A stretch of 27,754 bases of DNA from contig CAZASA010000027.1 of NCBI GenBank assembly GCA_964487685.1, positions 1 to 27,754 on the forward strand, in the 5' to 3' direction. Position numbers and translations under genes: made by a program. The number at the start of each line of letters is the position of its first letter. Position 1 is the stretch's first letter. Positions 1 to 7,891 of the stretch are shown here, piece by piece. The notes under the pieces were generated by a model that saw only the letters and a program-made list of their open reading frames with translations, had not been told where the DNA came from and searched no databases. Origin of the DNA: JABDGZ01 sp964487685. Lineage in GTDB: Bacteria > Omnitrophota > Gorgyraeia > Zapsychrales > Fredricksoniimonadaceae.

Positions 1-1416
1 CTGCTGTGGGGCCATCACAATGAATTTATTAGCAACATGATCATATCCTGATTCTTCTAATGCGGCGCGGGCCAGGGCCGTGACCTTTAATTTCCTGCTA
101 TAACTGACACCAATGGTCCCACCTGGTTTTAAATGCCTTAAATAGCTCTTAAAGGCTTCTTTCGTATAAAGGTATTGCGTGGTCGCGCCCGACACACCTA
201 AGAATTGGCTTGAGGAAGCCCCATTGTATGAAAGAATGATGGTATCGAATTTCTTATTTGTTGATTCCACATAGCTCCGTCCCTCCTGGAGGACCAAATG
301 AACGTTCTTCTTGGCAAAAAACTCATCTAAATGGTAACCTGGAACATCCCTGGCCATCTTGACAACATTAGGATTCAACTCAACTCCCGTAATGTCCGAT
401 GTCCCTAGGGAATAACTATAGGCCTCGATCATATCCTTGCCTGCACCTGCCATTAAGATCAGGATATCTTCAGGCTTCTTTAATAAAAAACCAAGTGTCG
501 TAGGCTGAAAATAACTGAATGGCTTAAGATAATAAGGATCTTCGATCATGAAGGGGTAAATATACCCTTCCCCGTTGACGATGGAAAATGCATAAATATT
601 GCGGTCCCTTTTCAAAGTGCCGCCGACAAATAATGAAGCCCTTGAATAGGCATTCCATCGATGCCAAGTTTCATTAAAATCCATACCTCTTGCCTTGAAC
701 GCATCCGTGACTTTCATTTTGATCTCAAAAACATCTGTTCTCATGTTGATCAGTAAAATGAACAAACAGAAAATAAGATAAACTACAGCTCTCCATTTTC
801 TCAAACGGCTTTCATGCCTTGCCCTAACAGCAGCCATTAAAAATGAACAAAAGGCCAATACGATCAACGCTGAACTCAATTGAATATAATTTAAACCCAG
901 TGTCACAAAAATACACCCCAAAGAAGCTCCTAAAAGATCAAAAAAATATATCCGTGGGGCGTCCAGCGAATGAAGTTTATAGATTTGAGAATACAGGATA
1001 CCTATACAAAAGAAGATCACGGTGCAGATCAATCCAACGACCATGGAATGGCTCATCGTATTGATCAATAACTTGTCCCAATAGGCATCCTTTACTGCTG
1101 ATAGGCCTGTTTGACCAAACTCCAATCGAGCATTAACACAATGAAAATGACTGATAATGAGGGTAAAAAGAAGCAGTCCCCCTCCTAAAAGGCAAAGATA
1201 TTCGAATGACCTCGACCTGATATCAACAACTGATCTTTGAGAATTCGATAAGGATACAAAGACCCCTGCTAAGCTTGAGCCCAAAAATGCAAAGGATATG
1301 GCAAAAAACGGGGAAAAAAAAAGCACCGATAGCAAAATTGCTAATAATAGTTCCAGAGATAAAAATATAAAACTCAAAAAAAAAGCCATCACATAAACTG
1401 AATTTGCGCTCATCAT
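1..1416 (-). CDS. Membrane-anchored spermidine-synthase-like protein (partial, runs off left edge)
   Basis: This is an open frame of 472 codons from an ATG at 1416 to the window edge with no stop, so the C-terminus is missing. The first ~225 residues hold about six hydrophobic helices. The rest is a class I SAM-dependent-type domain: residues ~313-332 contain the nucleotide-binding stretch LILMAGAGKDMIEAY followed by the acidic strand end GVELNP, and residues ~392-415 carry SYNGASSSQFLGVSGATTQY, close to the catalytic region of spermidine synthases. Membrane domains fused to such a domain are known in bacteria, mostly without a proven substrate. A second ATG follows directly at 1413. The gene begins 19 bases after the aminotransferase stop and is probably the last visible member of the polyketide operon. 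Whether it transfers an aminopropyl or a methyl group cannot be told from sequence. Confidence 0.8.
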   Translation of the reverse strand, partial: MMSANSVYVMAFFLSFIFLSLELLLAILLSVLFFSPFFAISFAFLGSSLAGVFVSLSNSQRSVVDIRSRSFEYLCLLGGGLLLFTLIISHFHCVNARLEFGQTGLSAVKDAYWDKLLINTMSHSMVVGLICTVIFFCIGILYSQIYKLHSLDAPRIYFFDLLGASLGCIFVTLGLNYIQLSSALIVLAFCSFLMAAVRARHESRLRKWRAVVYLIFCLFILLINMRTDVFEIKMKVTDAFKARGMDFNETWHRWNAYSRASLFVGGTLKRDRNIYAFSIVNGEGYIYPFMIEDPYYLKPFSYFQPTTLGFLLKKPEDILILMAGAGKDMIEAYSYSLGTSDITGVELNPNVVKMARDVPGYHLDEFFAKKNVHLVLQEGRSYVESTNKKFDTIILSYNGASSSQFLGVSGATTQYLYTKEAFKSYLRHLKPGGTIGVSYSRKLKVTALARAALEESGYDHVANKFIVMAPQQ

Positions 1417-1435
1417 TCTATGTATTCCTATTTTT

Positions 1436-2794
1436 TCAAATGATCGTTCTACGGATAAGGCCGATCGCCTCATTCCAAATAGCATCTGAGTTATGGATCA
1501 TATCAGCCAGCTCAGTGATGGCATTGACAAAATAGTCGATCTGGCTTGATGTCGTGATCAACGGTGGTACAACCTTAAGCACCATAAAATCATTACCGCA
1601 AATTTGGGTAATGATCCCTTTTTCACGAAATAACTGCATGATCAACAATTGACCAAAAATAGCTGGATGGATATGTTTTAGGGTTTCAAAAGGAACCCTG
1701 CGGCGCATATGTTTTGGTGCCTGCCATTCAATACCTGTGAACATGCCTATCCCGCGTACAGCCTTGAACATCTCATAGGGGGCTAAAGCAGCACTTAATT
1801 GATCCCGTAAATTTACTGCTAAAGCGAAACTTCTTTCTCCCCAGCGTTCTTCTTCTAAAACATCAAGTGTAGCCAAGACAACTCGCATGGACAAGGCATT
1901 CTCGCTAAAAGTCGAATCATGGATGTTCGCTTTTTTGATTGAACTAAAGACCGAATCTGAAATTTTATCTGACATCAGTACAGCCCCCACTGGCACTAAA
2001 CCACCGCTTAAGGCCTTTGCCAAGACCACCATGTCCGGTTGGATGCCATAATGATGGGCCGCTAAAAAAGGGCCCGTGCGCCAGACACCGGTCTGCACTT
2101 CATCTAGTACGAAAAGCGTCCCATAGCGACGGCACAATCGTTGCACCTCTTGCAGATAATTTCCTGCCGGAAGCCTTATCCCTGCTTCAGCCTGAATAGC
2201 CTCAAGAATAAAAGCGGCAAATTTCCTTGTAGCCAGCTTTTTTTCCAATTCTTTAAGATCATTAAATGGAATTGCTTCGGCGCCCGGGAGCATTGGTCCA
2301 AAATCATTCTTCCATAATGGGTCCCCCATCAAGGACAAAGCCCCGCATGTCAGCCCATGAAAGGCTCCATGACAATACAATAAGCCTGATCTTTTTGTAC
2401 ACGCCCTGGAGAATTTGATGACCGTCTCGATCCCTTCAGAGCCAGAATTACAAAAGACGACTCGGGTCAATTGACCGCCGGACAGGTCACATAATCTTTT
2501 CGCAGCCAAACCAGCTAATTCCGGAATATGGCTCTGCAACATCACTGGGCCTTTTTTATCAAGCTCATCTTTTAACGCAGCAATGATGGCCGGATGATTA
2601 TGCCCGGCATTATAAACACAGAATCCGGATAAAAAATCCAGGATGCATCTACCATCAGAAGTAAATAGCTCAACCCCCTCACAGCGCTCATAGGTGACAT
2701 TCATTTCTAATAGGTCTAAAAGCCTCACCCATTGAGGGTTCACATGGGACGCGTAAGAAACTGCCTTTGATTTTTTTGATAAAACCTGTTCCAT
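1436..2794 (-). CDS. Class III (fold type I) PLP-dependent aminotransferase
   Basis: The 452-residue protein has the usual length and landmarks of the acetylornithine/ornithine/GABA aminotransferase superfamily: the glycine-rich start of the large domain (LSGFCVYNAGHNHP), cofactor-phosphate contact NSGSEGIETVIK, the aspartate-bearing LDEVQTG, and the PLP lysine in LAKALSGGLVPVG (Lys260). The enzyme should move an amino group between an amine or amino acid and a keto or aldehyde substrate in the cytoplasm; the substrate is not readable. AGGAGA lies just before the ATG. It sits in the polyketide operon 37 bases after the HAD phosphatase and 19 bases before a spermidine-synthase-like gene, so a role in polyamine handling or in aminating the pathway product is possible (inference). 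Confidence 0.9.
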   Translation of the reverse strand: MEQVLSKKSKAVSYASHVNPQWVRLLDLLEMNVTYERCEGVELFTSDGRCILDFLSGFCVYNAGHNHPAIIAALKDELDKKGPVMLQSHIPELAGLAAKRLCDLSGGQLTRVVFCNSGSEGIETVIKFSRACTKRSGLLYCHGAFHGLTCGALSLMGDPLWKNDFGPMLPGAEAIPFNDLKELEKKLATRKFAAFILEAIQAEAGIRLPAGNYLQEVQRLCRRYGTLFVLDEVQTGVWRTGPFLAAHHYGIQPDMVVLAKALSGGLVPVGAVLMSDKISDSVFSSIKKANIHDSTFSENALSMRVVLATLDVLEEERWGERSFALAVNLRDQLSAALAPYEMFKAVRGIGMFTGIEWQAPKHMRRRVPFETLKHIHPAIFGQLLIMQLFREKGIITQICGNDFMVLKVVPPLITTSSQIDYFVNAITELADMIHNSDAIWNEAIGLIRRTII

Positions 2795-2831
2795 ACTCTC
2801 TCTCCTTCATTTAGATAACGAAGCAACCCTG

Positions 2832-3491
2832 TCACTGACAACGTACTAACCCATCGATCTGTTCCTTCATATATTCATACACGGTTCCCAAATCATTGAA
2901 TTCAACACAAGAAAGACCATGCTTTTTAAAATATTCTAAAAGGGTGTCTTTCACAAAAACTATGTCCGCTTCCTTGGCCGCGCAAATATCTGATCGACCG
3001 TCACCAATATAAATAACCGGGTTACCCTTGGAGTGAGGATCATTCATAAAATGCACTTTTTTACAATGCGCGCAAAAGGAGCAATTAGGATTTTGATACG
3101 GGAATGAAGGAAAAAAACGGTCCTTATAAAACTTCAAATGATTTGCAAAGATAGGAAAATCTTTAATGCCGTTATCCTCTAAAATAACTTGGATGAACGG
3201 TTCAAAATTATCGCTGACAATACTAAACTCGATATCTCTATATCGTAAAAACTCAATAAGCTTTGTAAAATTAGGGTCGATTTGGACTTTTTTTAAGAAC
3301 TTAAAAAGTTCTTGCCGGGAGATCCTGATGGATTTCATCTGTCCTAACAAGCATTCTTTAGTTGTAACCTCACCTAAAGCCCACGCTTTTTCCAGGACCG
3401 TCCAATCCTTATTAATAGAATACCGATCGATCAATTCATTGAGCACATCACCTTTGGTCACGGTATTATCAAAATCAATGAAAACACGCAT
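2832..3491 (-). CDS. MtnX-like HAD-IB family phosphatase
   Basis: A 219-residue haloacid-dehalogenase phosphatase. Motif I is DFDNTVT at residues 6-12 (nucleophile Asp6, acid/base Asp8), motif II is the serine in SIVSDNF, and motif III is GDGRSD near residue 165. A double CxxC (CSFCAHCKK) in the cap matches the cysteine knuckle seen in MtnX-like proteins related to the methionine-salvage phosphatase. The substrate is unknown; the neighbours suggest dephosphorylation of a pathway intermediate rather than methionine salvage, because no other salvage gene is visible. A GGAGG Shine-Dalgarno precedes the ATG, and the gene follows the dehydrogenase by 13 bases. Confidence 0.88.
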   Translation of the reverse strand: MRVFIDFDNTVTKGDVLNELIDRYSINKDWTVLEKAWALGEVTTKECLLGQMKSIRISRQELFKFLKKVQIDPNFTKLIEFLRYRDIEFSIVSDNFEPFIQVILEDNGIKDFPIFANHLKFYKDRFFPSFPYQNPNCSFCAHCKKVHFMNDPHSKGNPVIYIGDGRSDICAAKEADIVFVKDTLLEYFKKHGLSCVEFNDLGTVYEYMKEQIDGLVRCQ

Positions 3492-3504
3492 TAGATGGGC
3501 CTCC

Positions 3505-4287
3505 TCATTTTTGATCCTGCATAAAATGTACTAACGGCAAGATGATCCATTGAGGAAGAAACCGTACATTAATGGCCATTATTCTATTTAAGACTCCATG
3601 AACCGCTACGACCTGCCCTTTTAACATCGCTTTAATACCGTACTTTGCTACATCGTCGGGATCAGCCAGCCTTTGACCATCCGTTAATCTGACTTCATTG
3701 GGAAAAGTCGAACCTTGAAAATGCGTTGCGGTTGGTCCTGGGCAGAGACAAGTCACGGTGACTCCTGAACCTTTTAATTCCTGGGCAAGTGCTGATGAGA
3801 ATGAAAGGACATAGGCTTTTGATGCGTAATAAACAGCCATCAATGGTCCGGGTTGAAAAGCTGCGGTTGAAGCTATATTCATGATCTTCCCAGTCCTTCG
3901 TTTGACCATTCCTGGAAGAAAAAGGCGGGTTAAATCGGTCAAAGCTGCAATATTTAATTGAAGCATTTGTTTTTGTTTTTCCATATTAGAATCAACAAAC
4001 AAGCCCCAATCCCCGATGGCAGCGTTATTGATCAAAATATCTATTTCTAAATCCATCATTTTAATTTTTTGATAAACACCTTCACAAGCATTAGGCAACG
4101 ATAGATCGCAGACAATCACATAAACCTCGATCCCATATTCATCCTGGAGGTTTTTTTGTATTTCACAAAGCCTCATCTTTGTACGAGCCAATAGAACAAG
4201 ATCATGCCCCTTGCTGGCCATTAATTTAGCCAACTCTAAACCAATCCCATAAGAAGCCCCTGAAATCAGTGCTGTTTTTCCAATCAC
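3505..4287 (-). CDS. Short-chain dehydrogenase/reductase (SDR), classical type
   Basis: The 260-residue protein has the classical SDR set: cofactor motif ISGASYGIG at residues ~9-17, the NNAAIG structural motif, the catalytic serine in IASTAAF, and YYASK with the catalytic Tyr and Lys, followed by the PG loop (CLCPGPTATHF). It resembles the SDR subgroup of 3-ketoacyl/ketosteroid-type reductases and should use NAD(P)H to reduce a carbonyl or oxidise an alcohol. The start is a GTG whose GTGA overlaps the stop of the methyltransferase gene, indicating translational coupling. The C-terminal ~30 residues are hydrophobic (RFLPQWIILPLVHFM), perhaps a membrane contact suited to a lipid substrate (inference). 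Confidence 0.9.
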   Translation of the reverse strand: MIGKTALISGASYGIGLELAKLMASKGHDLVLLARTKMRLCEIQKNLQDEYGIEVYVIVCDLSLPNACEGVYQKIKMMDLEIDILINNAAIGDWGLFVDSNMEKQKQMLQLNIAALTDLTRLFLPGMVKRRTGKIMNIASTAAFQPGPLMAVYYASKAYVLSFSSALAQELKGSGVTVTCLCPGPTATHFQGSTFPNEVRLTDGQRLADPDDVAKYGIKAMLKGQVVAVHGVLNRIMAINVRFLPQWIILPLVHFMQDQK

Positions 4288-5036
4288 TTCTGCCCACCCT
4301 GTTGAGCAATCCCGCCTAACATATATTTTTTATCAAATATATCCCTAAAACCTGCCAGGGCCATCATGTTCATGATTCTTTTAGAATCAGGAAAATATTT
4401 ATTGGAAATGCTTAAATAAGCAAAGGAATTATATTCATTGCGGTGAAAAACATTCTTTCCCAACCATGGCATTAAATTTTCATAGTAAATTTGATAAAGA
4501 CTTCTCTGCCATTTACCTTCTGGTTTACCTAAATCTAAAGTTGTAAATATCCCGCCTGGTTTTAAAACCCTATACATTTCTTTAAGCCCCCCTTGGATGT
4601 CTTTTAAATTACGAAGGCCAAAACACATCATGATTGCATCAAAGCTGTTATCTGCAAAAGGCAGGTCCAAGGCACTTGCCTCATAAAAATTTATATTTCT
4701 TAAATCCAAAAGTTCAGCCTTTTCTTTTGCTAATGTTAACATCGCTTCAGCCACATCCACCGCGTCAATGCGTAATCCTTTACATCTTTGGCTCATATAA
4801 ATAGCCATGTCACCACTGCCAGTACAGACATCTAAAGCACGCATCCCTGGTTTTAAATTTAAATCATTAATGGCCGAATCCCTGTATTCTTGTTGCTGCC
4901 CTAAAGAAATAACATCATTAAGCCGGTCATATTTAGGCGCTAATTGATTAAAAAAGGATTTATTAGCTTCTTCCCAGGAATCTGTATGAAAATACTTATC
5001 AAAACCGACTTGTTTCATTATTTCCATATGATCCAT
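4284..5036 (-). CDS. UbiE/MenG-like class I SAM-dependent methyltransferase
   Basis: The 250-residue protein opens with a UbiE-like segment (PKYDRLNDVISLGQQQEYR), then the SAM-binding motif ALDVCTGSGDMAIY near residue 70, the acidic motif VDVAEAMLTLAKEKA, and FDAIMMCFGLRNL plus LKPGGIFTTLDLGKP of the C-methyltransferase group that modifies quinone rings. AAAGGA stands 7 bases before the ATG. UbiE-like enzymes C-methylate lipid-tailed phenols or quinones; here, directly after a type III polyketide synthase, the likely substrate is the resorcinol or pyrone ring made by that enzyme (inference). No menaquinone or ubiquinone genes are nearby, so a housekeeping UbiE is less likely but not excluded. 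Confidence 0.9.
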   Translation of the reverse strand: MDHMEIMKQVGFDKYFHTDSWEEANKSFFNQLAPKYDRLNDVISLGQQQEYRDSAINDLNLKPGMRALDVCTGSGDMAIYMSQRCKGLRIDAVDVAEAMLTLAKEKAELLDLRNINFYEASALDLPFADNSFDAIMMCFGLRNLKDIQGGLKEMYRVLKPGGIFTTLDLGKPEGKWQRSLYQIYYENLMPWLGKNVFHRNEYNSFAYLSISNKYFPDSKRIMNMMALAGFRDIFDKKYMLGGIAQQGGQK

Positions 5037-5055
5037 TAAATTTTCCTTTCTAATC

Positions 5056-6090
5056 TTATTCTGTCCAACGTAAGCATGCTCCGTTGATACTCATACCTGC
5101 GCCGTAACTCACCATTAAGGCTGGGGTGCCATCTACGAATTTTTTTGTATCCATTAATCGTTTCAGGATGTACAAGACGCAAGGTGAAGACATATTTCCG
5201 TATTCGGCCAGGATATATCGACTAGCCTCCAAAGAAACAGGATTGATATTTAATTCCTGTTGTAAAGTATCTAAAATCAATCGTCCGCCGGGGTGGAATA
5301 CCAAGGTGTCCGGTAACTGAGTGATTTTCATCCGTGATAATAATTCTTTAACCCCGCGGGCGACAATTTGAGGGACATCCTTGCCTAAAACATTGTTCAA
5401 TCTAGAGTTAACCGTCTTAAATCTTAATTGCTCTCTTTGTTCAGGAACAAGTAAGCATCCGTGACCTTCCAATTGCCATCCCTGCTTTTCTTGGTTCGTG
5501 ACAATGCAAGCAGCCGCGCCATCAGCAAAAATGGAATTGGACAGAATTAAATCAATGGCTTCCCCATGGACAAAGGTCGCGGATGAAACTTCGACTGCGA
5601 TAAACAAGACATTTGCTTTCTCTTTTGTCGATAAAAATTGGTCGGCAACCCGTAAACCAGGAACCGCTGCCCCGCATCCGTGACCGACAATATCCAAAAT
5701 AAAAATATCCTGACGGATACCAAGAATTTCACCTACATGAGATGTCAGACCAGGACACAGATAACCTGTACAGGTCGTAATAATTAATCCGTCAATTTGC
5801 TGAGAGTCAAGTCCAGCTGATTTAAGGCATTTCCTGCCGGCATCCACCGCCAGTTGGGTTGCCATTTTTTCAAATCGTAAAGAAGATTCATCACAATTTT
5901 CAGTGGCCAATACTTCCATTCGGTCTAAACCAAATGTCCGTGAGCGAACCCCTGGATCAGAAAGGAAACGGTTATAAAATTTCTTACTTCGCTCTGAATA
6001 ATCCTGGGCCATCATTAATTCGATAAGTTCTTTTTGGTCTTTACGTAATGAAGGATTAGCCGTTTCGACACCTATTATCCTAGACTTCAA
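5056..6090 (-). CDS. Type III polyketide synthase (chalcone/stilbene synthase family)
   Basis: The 344-residue thiolase-fold enzyme has the full catalytic triad: Cys139 in IVGHGCGAAVPGL, His266 in VFHPGG, and Asn299 in YGNMSSPCVL. The C-terminal GAG loop (SYGAGMSINGACL) corresponds to the GFGPG loop. Bacterial members extend an acyl-CoA or acyl-ACP starter with malonyl-CoA to give alkylresorcinols, alkylpyrones or small aromatics. The start is a TTG at 6090 with a strong GGAGG six bases upstream, and the first bases overlap the end of the flavoprotein gene, so the two are co-translated. A long-chain starter is plausible because the partners (flavoprotein, methyltransferase) resemble those of phenolic-lipid pathways such as srsABC of Streptomyces, but chain length cannot be read from the sequence. 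Confidence 0.95.
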   Translation of the reverse strand: MKSRIIGVETANPSLRKDQKELIELMMAQDYSERSKKFYNRFLSDPGVRSRTFGLDRMEVLATENCDESSLRFEKMATQLAVDAGRKCLKSAGLDSQQIDGLIITTCTGYLCPGLTSHVGEILGIRQDIFILDIVGHGCGAAVPGLRVADQFLSTKEKANVLFIAVEVSSATFVHGEAIDLILSNSIFADGAAACIVTNQEKQGWQLEGHGCLLVPEQREQLRFKTVNSRLNNVLGKDVPQIVARGVKELLSRMKITQLPDTLVFHPGGRLILDTLQQELNINPVSLEASRYILAEYGNMSSPCVLYILKRLMDTKKFVDGTPALMVSYGAGMSINGACLRWTE

Positions 6091-7231
6091 TCGCTACCTC
6101 CTTTTTAAACCCTGTCCGGCTTTTGGTGACAAGCCTTGGACGAGAATAGATCATTGCTGTTCGTCTGAATCTTTTATTAATATCCAAAAATCGGATGATC
6201 ATATTCGCAGCCCAAGGGTAATGAGCGAAACTACCAAAAAGGTTGGCCAAACGTCGTTGTGCCCCAAAATGTTTTTGATATTCATAAGTGTAGGCCCTAA
6301 GCCTTTCTACATCATGACCATATCCCGTTATTGAGCGGGCTAATAACTGTCCGCTTTGTAATGCCACGCTAATTCCTGCTCCCATAATAGTATCGATCAA
6401 GGCAGAAGAATTCCCTGCCCGCCATATGCCATTTTCATAGTGAATAACTGAATTTCTTACAGGAATTTGAACTGCCTTCCAAGGAGATATCCTCATGGCC
6501 CCGATCATCACTTTTTGCAATTCCGGACTTTTCTTGATCCAACACATGAGTACACGTTCGGGATCTTGCCCATTAGCTTTAAAATATTTAGAGTCAACCA
6601 CGTAACAGACATTGACCTGATTGTTCTCAAAAGGATTGATGCCCACATGCCCGCCTTCACAGCAATGAAGCATCACTCTTCTAAATGATTGAGGTATTCC
6701 CTGATATATAGCACAGATACCGAATTGTACTTTTTCCAATTTTGCGGATGGAGAATGTTGGCCGCTGGCATCAATCACATGACGGGCCCGCAATTTAAAT
6801 TCTTTATTGTTCCCATAATGGTCAATTGTTACTTCAAATTCCTTACTATTGTTGTATATACTCCGAGCCACAGCCCCCTCATACACCTCAATACCCATTT
6901 TTTTAACGCGATCGACCAAAAGAGAATCCAACATCTTCCTGCTTACGCCTAAAGCCACACCATCTATTGGTATGGCCGTATGCGCCCCTTTAGAAGAAGT
7001 AATTAATGACTCTTCAATGATGCAAGCCCCTTCTTCTAAAAGTTTTGACCAAATCCCTAAATCAGACAACAATACTTCATTTTCAGGGCCAATAAAACCA
7101 CCGCATGTCTTATGCCGGGGGAAGTTCGATCTATCAATAATAACGATCTTCAGCCCTCGTTTAGCAAGACCTAGGGCACAAGATGTTCCAGCTGGTCCTG
7201 CGCCAATAACTAATGCATCAACTGTTCTCAT
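6080..7231 (-). CDS. FAD-dependent oxidoreductase, geranylgeranyl-reductase/monooxygenase-like
   Basis: The flavoprotein has an N-terminal Rossmann FAD motif ALVIGAGPAG, the ribose-binding acidic residue in VIIDRSNFPRHKTCGG, the middle VIDASGQHS motif, and a C-terminal flavin region AGNSSALIDTIMGAGI where the usual GD is replaced by GN. The KTCGG signature is typical of the geranylgeranyl reductase family, which overlaps in sequence with aromatic hydroxylases. The role is either reduction of isoprenoid/acyl double bonds or hydroxylation of a phenolic ring; next to a type III polyketide synthase, ring oxidation is attractive (inference). ATG at 7231 is used; an in-frame GTG at 7237 would add two residues, and neither has a clear Shine-Dalgarno. 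It is the first gene of the operon, with the shared regulatory element 63-114 bases upstream of the ATG. Confidence 0.9.
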   Translation of the reverse strand: MRTVDALVIGAGPAGTSCALGLAKRGLKIVIIDRSNFPRHKTCGGFIGPENEVLLSDLGIWSKLLEEGACIIEESLITSSKGAHTAIPIDGVALGVSRKMLDSLLVDRVKKMGIEVYEGAVARSIYNNSKEFEVTIDHYGNNKEFKLRARHVIDASGQHSPSAKLEKVQFGICAIYQGIPQSFRRVMLHCCEGGHVGINPFENNQVNVCYVVDSKYFKANGQDPERVLMCWIKKSPELQKVMIGAMRISPWKAVQIPVRNSVIHYENGIWRAGNSSALIDTIMGAGISVALQSGQLLARSITGYGHDVERLRAYTYEYQKHFGAQRRLANLFGSFAHYPWAANMIIRFLDINKRFRRTAMIYSRPRLVTKSRTGFKKEVAIEV

Positions 7232-7293
7232 GAACACAGTTTAGCAAGATGGCAGCTGCTTAAGATAGTTGAATATGATTGTGAGGGCACAAA

Positions 7294-7345
7294 TTAAGGA
7301 AGGATATTGCAGTTTTGGACAAAAACTACGCAAAATTCTGCAGGA
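7294..7345 (-). promoter_or_regulatory. Shared regulatory element, copy A (upstream of polyketide operon)
   Basis: About 52 bases here align with 9696-9748, with one gap and roughly three quarters identity; the two conserved blocks are AAGGAAG..A.ATTGCAGTT and GCAAAATTCTGCAGGA (plus strand). The second block is a near palindrome, GCAnAwTTnTGC, the type of site a Fis-like HTH dimer would bind. It lies in the upstream region of the flavoprotein gene, directly after the 3' end of the response-regulator gene. Binding by the response regulator encoded at 7351-7890 is an inference. Confidence 0.55.
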
Positions 7346-7350
7346 AAGAA

Positions 7351-7890
7351 TTATAGGCCGTATTTTTTGAGTTTATACCAGAGATTACGTTCTGAAATTC
7401 CCAATAAACGCGCGGCTTCTACTTTAACGCCATGAGCGGCATTGAGGGCTTTTTGAATAGCTTCTTTTTCTTTTGAATCTACTTGGGATTGTAAATCAAA
7501 ATCATTAGAAGTAGTCGCCCGGAGGCTTGATACTTTTTCTATAGCTTTTTTGACTGATTCGACAAGCTCTTCAACGCTAAATGGTTTTCGGATATAATCA
7601 CAAGCGCCATGTTTTAGGGCTTTAATTGCTGTATCAATGTCCGCATGAGCGGTCGTCACCAGGATCGGCAGTTTTATATCCAATCGTTCCATTTCATAAA
7701 TAAGCTCTACCCCATCCATGATCGGCATCCGTATATCAGTAACGACAACATCAACCTGTTTGTCAAAAAGGATTTTCAAAGCTTCCTGGCCATTAGATGC
7801 TGTCAATACTTTAAAGCCATGTTCAGGCAGCCCTAACCGCAAGACCCGTAAGAGTCGATCTTCATCATCTACAATCAATATTTGCGGCAT
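7351..7890 (-). CDS. Response regulator: receiver plus Fis-type HTH, no AAA+ domain
   Basis: Residues 1-120 are a CheY-like receiver with acidic pocket Asp8/Asp9, phosphoacceptor Asp52 (VVTDIRMP), Thr79/Thr80 and Lys102 (IRKPF). Residues ~139-179 form a Fis-type helix-turn-helix (EAARLLGISERNLWYKLKKYGL) as found at the end of NtrC-family activators. The central sigma-54-activating ATPase is absent: the linker is only ~20 residues, so this is a RegA/ActR/PrrA-like layout rather than a sigma-54 activator. Its ATG follows the kinase stop after one base and an AGGGA within the kinase end serves as Shine-Dalgarno. It is likely to control its own operon and the polyketide operon through the element at 7294-7345 and 9696-9748 (inference). 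Confidence 0.93.
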   Translation of the reverse strand: MPQILIVDDEDRLLRVLRLGLPEHGFKVLTASNGQEALKILFDKQVDVVVTDIRMPIMDGVELIYEMERLDIKLPILVTTAHADIDTAIKALKHGACDYIRKPFSVEELVESVKKAIEKVSSLRATTSNDFDLQSQVDSKEKEAIQKALNAAHGVKVEAARLLGISERNLWYKLKKYGL

Positions 7891-7891
7891 T

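Noticed and set aside
843..1064. Plus-strand ORF of 73 codons
   Set aside because: It is a shadow of the spermidine-synthase-like membrane gene on the minus strand, which is open through the whole stretch.
7328..7345. Possible sigma-54 (-24/-12) promoter in the shared element (CTGCA...TTTGC on the minus strand)
   Set aside because: The invariant GG of the -24 box is absent (CC or TC at that spacing) in both copies, and the regulator lacks the AAA+ domain that would activate sigma-54.
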